A program made the position numbers and the translations under genes. Below are positions 1 to 13,200 of a stretch of DNA of 64,000 nucleotides, piece by piece. Source of the stretch: Siphonodentalium dalli (Eukaryota; Mollusca; Scaphopoda; Gadilida; Siphonodentaliidae); NCBI GenBank assembly GCA_032622095.1, contig CP136064.1:257899863-257963862 (forward strand). The letters run 5' to 3'. A model generated the notes under the pieces. That model saw only the letters and a program-made list of their open reading frames with translations. It made no database searches and was not told the DNA's origin. Each line of letters begins with the position of its first letter. The first letter of the stretch is position 1.

Positions 1-404
1 CCAGCGGTCATTTAACCCACATACCCCGTTTTAAAATTAACAATTTTTTTGGGGTAAGAAATAACACCAGTAATAGAGTCCTGATAAATCTGGAAGCGCA
101 GTTTAGTAGAAAAGATACTAATGTCTCATGTTAGGCTTGTCATAGACATATATACTGCACAGTGTCGCATGTCCCATGTCCATCCACTCACTAGTGGGGA
201 TATTATGACCACAAATGTGACCACACCCCCAAATTCAGGGTTTTTCATCATAATTTAATTTGTAAAAACCGACTCGCGTGCATAACGCACACGATAGAAA
301 GTAATATGTATAAGTTTTGAAAACTAGTCACGTACATCTACCATACGTTTTAAGGAATTTATCTAATTTTGAACAATACAATGTTTAATTGCATTTGAAA
401 TAGA

Positions 405-417
405 CCCCCCCCCCCCC
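405..417. repeat. Variable poly-C tract of satellite A
   Basis: C count by monomer, 1 to 19: 13, 10, 11, 11, 13, 11, 9, 13, 13, 17, 10, 17, 11, 9, 9, 11, 11, 11, 13. Monomer length equals 1332 plus this count in every complete monomer except the first, which has one extra C elsewhere. A 6-bp-stem hairpin (ACCATC-CGAT-GATGGT, 428-443) lies just downstream. Homopolymer counts are vulnerable to sequencing error. Confidence 0.95.
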
Positions 418-782
418 TCAAAATTTCACCATCCGATGATGGTTTGGTTCAATGATAGGCGGATGTCCCTTTAAATTTCAGTACTTTTCAGGAGTTTGAG
501 TCGAATTTCTATCAGAGAAACTTCCATCACATCGACCGTGCTATTTTGAACATTAAAGGTCCACCCATATGCACAAAATGGATGATTTTCAGAAAATTTC
601 GCCTCCGGAAAAAGTTGAAGTTCCGGCGACAGAGGGTTAATAAATGTCTCGCATAATCTGAAAATGGGTCTGTAGGGCGTGAAAATATAATAACTCAACA
701 AAACGAGTGTGTCTTTGTTTATCAGTGTTCCTAAATTCGCTGCCCTGAACGATATTTGAAAAATGTGATTTTTTTGCCTATA

Positions 783-1234
783 GGTTACCCACAACTAATT
801 ATTTTCCATAGGCGACAGTGTTAACTAAAAGTCCCGTCGGCCATGGCTTTGACCTAGTTGAACTTCTAGTGGTCAATTTTCCCTTAGAACGTCATCCTCT
901 GCACCAGTATGTGACAACAAACGCGCCCTTTTCGGTATTTTTTTCAAACGATAATCTTGCATTTCCACAACTACCCCATTTACTGCAAAAAAATCAGCAG
1001 CATAAAAATACCCAGACCCCTTCCGTAACTTCTGGACGGCACCAGACTCTTCCTGGACATCTAAACATACACGATCGCCATATTTACGTAGGCTATGATT
1101 TTCTGTTCCCGATTAGGGATATTTCCCTCAGTGATAATCAACCAATCAGCAGCCAGAATTTTTTTTTATGCTGACTCGAGTTTCCCTACACAAATTCAAG
1201 AAAAGTAACTCTATATAATTAGTTGTTTGTAACC
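783..1234 (+). mobile_element. 452-bp TIR element (MITE-like) embedded in each satellite A monomer
   Basis: First of 19 copies. The others start at 2125, 3468, 4811, 6156, 7499, 8840, 10185, 11530, 12879, 14221, 15570, 16913, 18254, 19595, 20938, 22281, 23624 and 24969 (the last truncated by the gap). The ends form an inverted repeat: 23 bp counting the flanking TATA/TATA, with two mismatches. The termini are GGTTAC and GTAACC, each flanked by TA as expected for a TA target-site duplication. No transposase is encoded, so it would be non-autonomous. The left end carries TTTTCCATAGGC then CAGTG about 19 bp in; a CCAAT-type box (ACCAATCAG, 1141-1149) lies 85 bp from the right end and TATATAA at 1212-1218. 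The same landmarks occur in satellite B. Superfamily assignment (Tc1/mariner-like by TA) is inference. Confidence 0.75.
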
Positions 1235-4200
1235 TATATTTGAAAAGAAAATTGAAGTTTGATCGTGTAAACCGCGCCAATTTTACAAAAAAAGCTTTAC
1301 CGTGATACAATAGAAATATAGGAGTTATTGGACATCCTATTATCTCCCAGCGGTCATTTAACCCACATACCCCGTTTTAAAATTAACAATTTTTTTGGGG
1401 TAAGAAATAACACCAGTAATAGAGTCCTGATAAATCTGGAAGCGCAGTTTAGTAGAAAAGATACTAATGTCTCATGTTAGGCTTGTCATAGACATATATA
1501 CTGCACAGTGTCGCATGTCCCATGTCCATCCACTCACTAGTGGGGATATTATGACCACAAATGTGACCACACCCCAAATTCAGGGTTTTTCATCATAATT
1601 TAATTTGTAAAAACCGACTCGCGTGCATAACGCACACGATAGAAAGTAATATGTATAAGTTTTGAAAACTAGTCACGTACATCTACCATACGTTTTAAGG
1701 AATTTATCTAATTTTGAACAATACAATGTTTAATTGCATTTGAAATAGACCCCCCCCCCTCAAAATTTCACCATCCGATGATGGTTTGGTTCAATGATAG
1801 GCGGATGTCCCTTTAAATTTCAGTACTTTTCAGGAGTTTGAGTCGAATTTCTATCAGAGAAACTTCCATCACCTCGACCGTGCTATTTTGAACATTAAAG
1901 GTCCACCCATATGCACAAAATGGATGATTTTCAGAAAATTTCGCCTCCGGAAAAAGTTGAAGTTCCGGCGACAGAGGGTTAATAAATGTCTCGCATAATC
2001 TGAAAATGGGTCTGTAGGGCGTGAAAATATAATAACTCAACAAAACGAGTGTGTCTTTGTTTATCAGTGTTCCTAAATTCGCTGCCCTGAACGATATTTG
2101 AAAAATGTGATTTTTTTGCCTATAGGTTACCCACAACTAATTATTTTCCATAGGCGACAGTGTTAACTAAAAGTCCCGTCGGCCATGGCTTTGACCTAGT
2201 TGAACTTCTAGTGGTCAATTTTCCCTTAGAACGTCATCCTCTGCACCAGTATGTGACAACAAACGCGCCCTTTTCGGTATTTTTTTCAAACGATAATCTT
2301 GCATTTCCACAACTACCCCATTTACTGCAAAAAAATCAGCAGCATAAAAATACCCAGACCCCTTCCGTAACTTCTGGACGGCACCAGACTCTTCCTGGAC
2401 ATCTAAACATACACGATCGCCATATTTACGTAGGCTATGATTTTCTGTTCCCGATTAGGGATATTTCCCTCAGTGATAATCAACCAATCAGCAGCCAGAA
2501 TTTTTTTTTATGCTGACTCGAGTTTCCCTACACAAATTCAAGAAAAGTAACTCTATATAATTAGTTGTTTGTAACCTATATTTGAAAAGAAAATTGAAGT
2601 TTGATCGTGTAAACCGCGCCAATTTTACAAAAAAAGCTTTACCGTGATACAATAGAAATATAGGAGTTATTGGACATCCTATTATCTCCCAGCGGTCATT
2701 TAACCCACATACCCCGTTTTAAAATTAACAATTTTTTTGGGGTAAGAAATAACACCAGTAATAGAGTCCTGATAAATCTGGAAGCGCAGTTTAGTAGAAA
2801 AGATACTAATGTCTCATGTTAGGCTTGTCATAGACATATATACTGCACAGTGTCGCATGTCCCATGTCCATCCACTCACTAGTGGGGATATTATGACCAC
2901 AAATGTGACCACACCCCAAATTCAGGGTTTTTCATCATAATTTAATTTGTAAAAACCGACTCGCGTGCATAACGCACACGATAGAAAGTAATATGTATAA
3001 GTTTTGAAAACTAGTCACGTACATCTACCATACGTTTTAAGGAATTTATCTAATTTTGAACAATACAATGTTTAATTGCATTTGAAATAGACCCCCCCCC
3101 CCTCAAAATTTCACCATCCGATGATGGTTTGGTTCAATGATAGGCGGATGTCCCTTTAAATTTCAGTACTTTTCAGGAGTTTGAGTCGAATTTCTATCAG
3201 AGAAACTTCCATCACCTCGACCGTGCTATTTTGAACATTAAAGGTCCACCCATATGCACAAAATGGATGATTTTCAGAAAATTTCGCCTCCGGAAAAAGT
3301 TGAAGTTCCGGCGACAGAGGGTTAATAAATGTCTCGCATAATCTGAAAATGGGTCTGTAGGGCGTGAAAATATAATAACTCAACAAAACGAGTGTGTCTT
3401 TGTTTATCAGTGTTCCTAAATTCGCTGCCCTGAACGATATTTGAAAAATGTGATTTTTTTGCCTATAGGTTACCCACAACTAATTATTTTCCATAGGCGA
3501 CAGTGTTAACTAAAAGTCCCGTCGGCCATGGCTTTGACCTAGTTGAACTTCTAGTGGTCAATTTTCCCTTAGAACGTCATCCTCTGCACCAGTATGTGAC
3601 AACAAACGCGCCCTTTTCGGTATTTTTTTCAAACGATAATCTTGCATTTCCACAACTACCCCATTTACTGCAAAAAAATCAGCAGCATAAAAATACCCAG
3701 ACCCCTTCCGTAACTTCTGGACGGCACCAGACTCTTCCTGGACATCTAAACATACACGATCGCCATATTTACGTAGGCTATGATTTTCTGTTCCCGATTA
3801 GGGATATTTCCCTCAGTGATAATCAACCAATCAGCAGCCAGAATTTTTTTTTATGCTGACTCGAGTTTCCCTACACAAATTCAAGAAAAGTAACTCTATA
3901 TAATTAGTTGTTTGTAACCTATATTTGAAAAGAAAATTGAAGTTTGATCGTGTAAACCGCGCCAATTTTACAAAAAAAGCTTTACCGTGATACAATAGAA
4001 ATATAGGAGTTATTGGACATCCTATTATCTCCCAGCGGTCATTTAACCCACATACCCCGTTTTAAAATTAACAATTTTTTTGGGGTAAGAAATAACACCA
4101 GTAATAGAGTCCTGATAAATCTGGAAGCGCAGTTTAGTAGAAAAGATACTAATGTCTCATGTTAGGCTTGTCATAGACATATATACTGCACAGTGTCGCA

Positions 4201-7200
4201 TGTCCCATGTCCATCCACTCACTAGTGGGGATATTATGACCACAAATGTGACCACACCCCAAATTCAGGGTTTTTCATCATAATTTAATTTGTAAAAACC
4301 GACTCGCGTGCATAACGCACACGATAGAAAGTAATATGTATAAGTTTTGAAAACTAGTCACGTACATCTACCATACGTTTTAAGGAATTTATCTAATTTT
4401 GAACAATACAATGTTTAATTGCATTTGAAATAGACCCCCCCCCCCTCAAAATTTCACCATCCGATGATGGTTTGGTTCAATGATAGGCGGATGTCCCTTT
4501 AAATTTCAGTACTTTTCAGGAGTTTGAGTCGAATTTCTATCAGAGAAACTTCCATCACATCGACCGTGCTATTTTGAACATTAAAGGTCCACCCATATGC
4601 ACAAAATGGATGATTTTCAGAAAATTTCGCCTCCGGAAAAAGTTGAAGTTCCGGCGACAGAGGGTTAATAAATGTCTCGCATAATCTGAAAATGGGTCTG
4701 TAGGGCGTGAAAATATAATAACTCAACAAAACGAGTGTGTCTTTGTTTATCAGTGTTCCTAAATTCGCTGCCCTGAACGATATTTGAAAAATGTGATTTT
4801 TTTGCCTATAGGTTACCCACAACTAATTATTTTCCATAGGCGACAGTGTTAACTAAAAGTCCCGTCGGCCATGGCTTTGACCTAGTTGAACTTCTAGTGG
4901 TCAATTTTCCCTTAGAACGTCATCCTCTGCACCAGTATGTGACAACAAACGCGCCCTTTTCGGTATTTTTTTCAAACGATAATCTTGCATTTCCACAACT
5001 ACCCCATTTACTGCAAAAAAATCAGCAGCATAAAAATACCCAGACCCCTTCCGTAACTTCTGGACGGCACCAGACTCTTCCTGGACATCTAAACATACAC
5101 GATCGCCATATTTACGTAGGCTATGGTTTTCTGTTCCCGATTAGGGATATTTCCCTCAGTGATAATCAACCAATCAGCAGCCAGAATTTTTTTTTATGCT
5201 GACTCGAGTTTCCCTACACAAATTCAAGAAAAGTAACTCTATATAATTAGTTGTTTGTAACCTATATTTGAAAAGAAAATTGAAGTTTGATCGTGTAAAC
5301 CGCGCCAATTTTACAAAAAAAGCTTTACCGTGATACAATAGAAATATAGGAGTTATTGGACATCCTATTATCTCCCAGCGGTCATTTAACCCACATACCC
5401 CGTTTTAAAATTAACAATTTTTTTGGGGTAAGAAATAACACCAGTAATAGAGTCCTGATAAATCTGGAAGCGCAGTTTAGTAGAAAAGATACTAATGTCT
5501 CATGTTAGGCTTGTCATAGACATATATACTGCACAGTGTCGCATGTCCCATGTCCATCCACTCACTAGTGGGGATATTATGACCACAAATGTGACCACAC
5601 CCCAAATTCAGGGTTTTTCATCATAATTTAATTTGTAAAAACCGACTCGCGTGCATAACGCACACGATAGAAAGTAATATGTATAAGTTTTGAAAACTAG
5701 TCACGTACATCTACCATACGTTTTAAGGAATTTATCTAATTTTGAACAATACAATGTTTAATTGCATTTGAAATAGACCCCCCCCCCCCCTCAAAATTTC
5801 ACCATCCGATGATGGTTTGGTTCAATGATAGGCGGATGTCCCTTTAAATTTCAGTACTTTTCAGGAGTTTGAGTCGAATTTCTATCAGAGAAACTTCCAT
5901 CACCTCGACCGTGCTATTTTGAACATTAAAGGTCCACCCATATGCACAAAATGGATGATTTTCAGAAAATTTCGCCTCCGGAAAAAGTTGAAGTTCCGGC
6001 GACAGAGGGTTAATAAATGTCTCGCATAATCTGAAAATGGGTCTGTAGGGCGTGAAAATATAATAACTCAACAAAACGAGTGTGTCTTTGTTTATCAGTG
6101 TTCCTAAATTCGCTGCCCTGAACGATATTTGAAAAATGTGATTTTTTTGCCTATAGGTTACCCACAACTAATTATTTTCCATAGGCGACAGTGTTAACTA
6201 AAAGTCCCGTCGGCCATGGCTTTGACCTAGTTGAACTTCTAGTGGTCAATTTTCCCTTAGAACGTCATCCTCTGCACCAGTATGTGACAACAAACGCGCC
6301 CTTTTCGGTATTTTTTTCAAACGATAATCTTGCATTTCCACAACTACCCCATTTACTGCAAAAAAATCAGCAGCATAAAAATACCCAGACCCCTTCCGTA
6401 ACTTCTGGACGGCACCAGACTCTTCCTGGACATCTAAACATACACGATCGCCATATTTACGTAGGCTATGATTTTCTGTTCCCGATTAGGGATATTTCCC
6501 TCAGTGATAATCAACCAATCAGCAGCCAGAATTTTTTTTTATGCTGACTCGAGTTTCCCTACACAAATTCAAGAAAAGTAACTCTATATAATTAGTTGTT
6601 TGTAACCTATATTTGAAAAGAAAATTGAAGTTTGATCGTGTAAACCGCGCCAATTTTACAAAAAAAGCTTTACCGTGATACAATAGAAATATAGGAGTTA
6701 TTGGACATCCTATTATCTCCCAGCGGTCATTTAACCCACATACCCCGTTTTAAAATTAACAATTTTTTTGGGGTAAGAAATAACACCAGTAATAGAGTCC
6801 TGATAAATCTGGAAGCGCAGTTTAGTAGAAAAGATACTAATGTCTCATGTTAGGCTTGTCATAGACATATATACTGCACAGTGTCGCATGTCCCATGTCC
6901 ATCCACTCACTAGTGGGGATATTATGACCACAAATGTGACCACACCCCAAATTCAGGGTTTTTCATCATAATTTAATTTGTAAAAACCGACTCGCGTGCA
7001 TAACGCACACGATAGAAAGTAATATGTATAAGTTTTGAAAACTAGTCACGTACATCTACCATACGTTTTAAGGAATTTATCTAATTTTGAACAATACAAT
7101 GTTTAATTGCATTTGAAATAGACCCCCCCCCCCTCAAAATTTCACCATCCGATGATGGTTTGGTTCAATGATAGGCGGATGTCCCTTTAAATTTCAGTAC

Positions 7201-10200
7201 TTTTCAGGAGTTTGAGTCGAATTTCTATCAGAGAAACTTCCATCACCTCGACCGTGCTATTTTGAACATTAAAGGTCCACCCATATGCACAAAATGGATG
7301 ATTTTCAGAAAATTTCGCCTCCGGAAAAAGTTGAAGTTCCGGCGACAGAGGGTTAATAAATGTCTCGCATAATCTGAAAATGGGTCTGTAGGGCGTGAAA
7401 ATATAATAACTCAACAAAACGAGTGTGTCTTTGTTTATCAGTGTTCCTAAATTCGCTGCCCTGAACGATATTTGAAAAATGTGATTTTTTTGCCTATAGG
7501 TTACCCACAACTAATTATTTTCCATAGGCGACAGTGTTAACTAAAAGTCCCGTCGGCCATGGCTTTCACCTAGTTGAACTTCTAGTGGTCAATTTTCCCT
7601 TAGAACGTCATCCTCTGCACCAGTATGTGACAACAAACGCGCCCTTTTCGGTATTTTTTTCAAACGATAATCTTGCATTTCCACAACTACCCCATTTACT
7701 GCAAAAAAATCAGCAGCATAAAAATACCCAGACCCCTTCCGTAACTTCTGGACGGCACCAGACTCTTCCTGGACATCTAAACATACACGATCGCCATATT
7801 TACGTAGGCTATGATTTTCTGTTCCCGATTAGGGATATTTCCCTCAGTGATAATCAACCAATCAGCAGCCAGAATTTTTTTTTATGCTGACTCGAGTTTC
7901 CCTACACAAATTCAAGAAAAGTAACTCTATATAATTAGTTGTTTGTAACCTATATTTGAAAAGAAAATTGAAGTTTGATCGTGTAAACCGCGCCAATTTT
8001 ACAAAAAAAGCTTTACCGTGATACAATAGAAATATAGGAGTTATTGGACATCCTATTATCTCCCAGCGGTCATTTAACCCACATACCCCGTTTTAAAATT
8101 AACAATTTTTTTGGGGTAAGAAATAACACCAGTAATAGAGTCCTGATAAATCTGGAAGCGCAGTTTAGTAGAAAAGATACTAATGTCTCATGTTAGGCTT
8201 GTCATAGACATATATACTGCACAGTGTCGCATGTCCCATGTCCATCCACTCACTAGTGGGGATATTATGACCACAAATGTGACCACACCCCAAATTCAGG
8301 GTTTTTCATCATAATTTAATTTGTAAAAACCGACTCGCGTGCATAACGCACACGATAGAAAGTAATATGTATAAGTTTTGAAAACTAGTCACGTACATCT
8401 ACCATACGTTTTAAGGAATTTATCTAATTTTGAACAATACAATGTTTAATTGCATTTGAAATAGACCCCCCCCCTCAAAATTTCACCATCCGATGATGGT
8501 TTGGTTCAATGATAGGCGGATGTCCCTTTAAATTTCAGTACTTTTCAGGAGTTTGAGTCGAATTTCTATCAGAGAAACTTCCATCACATCGACCGTGCTA
8601 TTTTGAACATTAAAGGTCCACCCATATGCACAAAATGGATGATTTTCAGAAAATTTCGCCTCCGGAAAAAGTTGAAGTTCCGGCGACAGAGGGTTAATAA
8701 ATGTCTCGCATAATCTGAAAATGGGTCTGTAGGGCGTGAAAATATAATAACTCAACAAAACGAGTGTGTCTTTGTTTATCAGTGTTCCTAAATTCGCTGC
8801 CCTGAACGATATTTGAAAAATGTGATTTTTTTGCCTATAGGTTACCCACAACTAATTATTTTCCATAGGCGACAGTGTTAACTAAAAGTCCCGTCGGCCA
8901 TGGCTTTGACCTAGTTGAACTTCTAGTGGTCAATTTTCCCTTAGAACGTCATCCTCTGCACCAGTATGTGACAACAAACGCGCCCTTTTCGGTATTTTTT
9001 TCAAACGATAATCTTGCATTTCCACAACTACCCCATTTACTGCAAAAAAATCAGCAGCATAAAAATACCCAGACCCCTTCCGTAACTTCTGGACGGCACC
9101 AGACTCTTCCTGGACATCTAAACATACACGATCGCCATATTTACGTAGGCTATGGTTTTCTGTTCCCGATTAGGGATATTTCCCTCAGTGATAATCAACC
9201 AATCAGCAGCCAGAATTTTTTTTTATGCTGACTCGAGTTTCCCTACACAAATTCAAGAAAAGTAACTCTATATAATTAGTTGTTTGTAACCTATATTTGA
9301 AAAGAAAATTGAAGTTTGATCGTGTAAACCGCGCCAATTTTACAAAAAAAGCTTTACCGTGATACAATAGAAATATAGGAGTTATTGGACATCCTATTAT
9401 CTCCCAGCGGTCATTTAACCCACATACCCCGTTTTAAAATTAACAATTTTTTTGGGGTAAGAAATAACACCAGTAATAGAGTCCTGATAAATCTGGAAGC
9501 GCAGTTTAGTAGAAAAGATACTAATGTCTCATGTTAGGCTTGTCATAGACATATATACTGCACAGTGTCGCATGTCCCATGTCCATCCACTCACTAGTGG
9601 GGATATTATGACCACAAATGTGACCACACCCCAAATTCAGGGTTTTTCATCATAATTTAATTTGTAAAAACCGACTCGCGTGCATAACGCACACGATAGA
9701 AAGTAATATGTATAAGTTTTGAAAACTAGTCACGTACATCTACCATACGTTTTAAGGAATTTATCTAATTTTGAACAATACAATGTTTAATTGCATTTGA
9801 AATAGACCCCCCCCCCCCCTCAAAATTTCACCATCCGATGATGGTTTGGTTCAATGATAGGCGGATGTCCCTTTAAATTTCAGTACTTTTCAGGAGTTTG
9901 AGTCGAATTTCTATCAGAGAAACTTCCATCACCTCGACCGTGCTATTTTGAACATTAAAGGTCCACCCATATGCACAAAATGGATGATTTTCAGAAAATT
10001 TCGCCTCCGGAAAAAGTTGAAGTTCCGGCGACAGAGGGTTAATAAATGTCTCGCATAATCTGAAAATGGGTCTGTAGGGCGTGAAAATATAATAACTCAA
10101 CAAAACGAGTGTGTCTTTGTTTATCAGTGTTCCTAAATTCGCTGCCCTGAACGATATTTGAAAAATGTGATTTTTTTGCCTATAGGTTACCCACAACTAA

Positions 10201-13200
10201 TTATTTTCCATAGGCGACAGTGTTAACTAAAAGTCCCGTCGGCCATGGCTTTGACCTAGTTGAACTTCTAGTGGTCAATTTTCCCTTAGAACGTCATCCT
10301 CTGCACCAGTATGTGACAACAAACGCGCCCTTTTCGGTATTTTTTTCAAACGATAATCTTGCATTTCCACAACTACCCCATTTACTGCAAAAAAATCAGC
10401 AGCATAAAAATACCCAGACCCCTTCCGTAACTTCTGGACGGCACCAGACTCTTCCTGGACATCTAAACATACACGATCGCCATATTTACGTAGGCTATGA
10501 TTTTCTGTTCCCGATTAGGGATATTTCCCTCAGTGATAATCAACCAATCAGCAGCCAGAATTTTTTTTTATGCTGACTCGAGTTTCCCTACACAAATTCA
10601 AGAAAAGTAACTCTATATAATTAGTTGTTTGTAACCTATATTTGAAAAGAAAATTGAAGTTTGATCGTGTAAACCGCGCCAATTTTACAAAAAAAGCTTT
10701 ACCGTGATACAATAGAAATATAGGAGTTATTGGACATCCTATTATCTCCCAGCGGTCATTTAACCCACATACCCCGTTTTAAAATTAACAATTTTTTTGG
10801 GGTAAGAAATAACACCAGTAATAGAGTCCTGATAAATCTGGAAGCGCAGTTTAGTAGAAAAGATACTAATGTCTCATGTTAGGCTTGTCATAGACATATA
10901 TACTGCACAGTGTCGCATGTCCCATGTCCATCCACTCACTAGTGGGGATATTATGACCACAAATGTGACCACACCCCAAATTCAGGGTTTTTCATCATAA
11001 TTTAATTTGTAAAAACCGACTCGCGTGCATAACGCACACGATAGAAAGTAATATGTATAAGTTTTGAAAACTAGTCACGTACATCTACCATACGTTTTAA
11101 GGAATTTATCTAATTTTGAACAATACAATGTTTAATTGCATTTGAAATAGACCCCCCCCCCCCCTCAAAATTTCACCATCCGATGATGGTTTGGTTCAAT
11201 GATAGGCGGATGTCCCTTTAAATTTCAGTACTTTTCAGGAGTTTGAGTCGAATTTCTATCAGAGAAACTTCCATCACCTCGACCGTGCTATTTTGAACAT
11301 TAAAGGTCCACCCATATGCACAAAATGGATGATTTTCAGAAAATTTCGCCTCCGGAAAAAGTTGAAGTTCCGGCGACAGAGGGTTAATAAATGTCTCGCA
11401 TAATCTGAAAATGGGTCTGTAGGGCGTGAAAATATAATAACTCAACAAAACGAGTGTGTCTTTGTTTATCAGTGTTCCTAAATTCGCTGCCCTGAACGAT
11501 ATTTGAAAAATGTGATTTTTTTGCCTATAGGTTACCCACAACTAATTATTTTCCATAGGCGACAGTGTTAACTAAAAGTCCCGTCGGCCATGGCTTTGAC
11601 CTAGTTGAACTTCTAGTGGTCAATTTTCCCTTAGAACGTCATCCTCTGCACCAGTATGTGACAACAAACGCGCCCTTTTCGGTATTTTTTTCAAACGATA
11701 ATCTTGCATTTCCACAACTACCCCATTTACTGCAAAAAAATCAGCAGCATAAAAATACCCAGACCCCTTCCGTAACTTCTGGACGGCACCAGACTCTTCC
11801 TGGACATCTAAACATACACGATCGCCATATTTACGTAGGCTATGATTTTCTGTTCCCGATTAGGGATATTTCCCTCAGTGATAATCAACCAATCAGCAGC
11901 CAGAATTTTTTTTTATGCTGACTCGAGTTTCCCTACACAAATTCAAGAAAAGTAACTCTATATAATTAGTTGTTTGTAACCTATATTTGAAAAGAAAATT
12001 GAAGTTTGATCGTGTAAACCGCGCCAATTTTACAAAAAAAGCTTTACCGTGATACAATAGAAATATAGGAGTTATTGGACATCCTATTATCTCCCAGCGG
12101 TCATTTAACCCACATACCCCGTTTTAAAATTAACAATTTTTTTGGGGTAAGAAATAACACCAGTAATAGAGTCCTGATAAATCTGGAAGCGCAGTTTAGT
12201 AGAAAAGATACTAATGTCTCATGTTAGGATTGTCATAGACATATATACTGCACAGTGTCGCATGTCCCATGTCCATCCACTCACTAGTGGGGATATTATG
12301 ACCACAAATGTGACCACACCCCAAATTCAGGGTTTTTCATCATAATTTAATTTGTAAAAACCGACTCGCGTGCATAACGCACACGATAGAAAGTAATATG
12401 TATAAGTTTTGAAAACTAGTCACGTACATCTACCATACGTTTTAAGGAATTTATCTAATTTTGAACAATACAATGTTTAATTGCATTTGAAATAGACCCC
12501 CCCCCCCCCCCCCTCAAAATTTCACCATCCGATGATGGTTTGGTTCAATGATAGGCGGATGTCCCTTTAAATTTCAGTACTTTTCAGGAGTTTGAGTCGA
12601 ATTTCTATCAGAGAAACTTCCATCACCTCGACCGTGCTATTTTGAACATTAAAGGTCCACCCATATGCACAAAATGGATGATTTTCAGAAAATTTCGCCT
12701 CCGGAAAAAGTTGAAGTTCCGGCGACAGAGGGTTAATAAATGTCTCGCATAATCTGAAAATGGGTCTGTAGGGCGTGAAAATATAATAACTCAACAAAAC
12801 GAGTGTGTCTTTGTTTATCAGTGTTCCTAAATTCGCTGCCCTGAACGATATTTGAAAAATGTGATTTTTTTGCCTATAGGTTACCCACAACTAATTATTT
12901 TCCATAGGCGACAGTGTTAACTAAAAGTCCCGTCGGCCATGGCTTTGACCTAGTTGAACTTCTAGTGGTCAATTTTCCCTTAGAACGTCATCCTCTGCAC
13001 CAGTATGTGACAACAAACGCGCCCTTTTCGGTATTTTTTTCAAACGATAATCTTGCATTTCCACAACTACCCCATTTACTGCAAAAAAATCAGCAGCATA
13101 AAAATACCCAGACCCCTTCCGTAACTTCTGGACGGCACCAGACTCTTCCTGGACATCTAAACATACACGATCGCCATATTTACGTAGGCTATGATTTTCT

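Noticed and set aside
471-794. 107-codon minus-strand frame repeated in all 19 satellite A monomers
   Set aside because: It starts at TTG, has no recognisable domain, and is conserved only because the entire monomer is nearly identical; intervening DNA is equally conserved.
818-1174. 118-codon plus-strand frame repeated in satellite A
   Set aside because: It starts at GTG and covers most of the noncoding TIR element; no protein signature.
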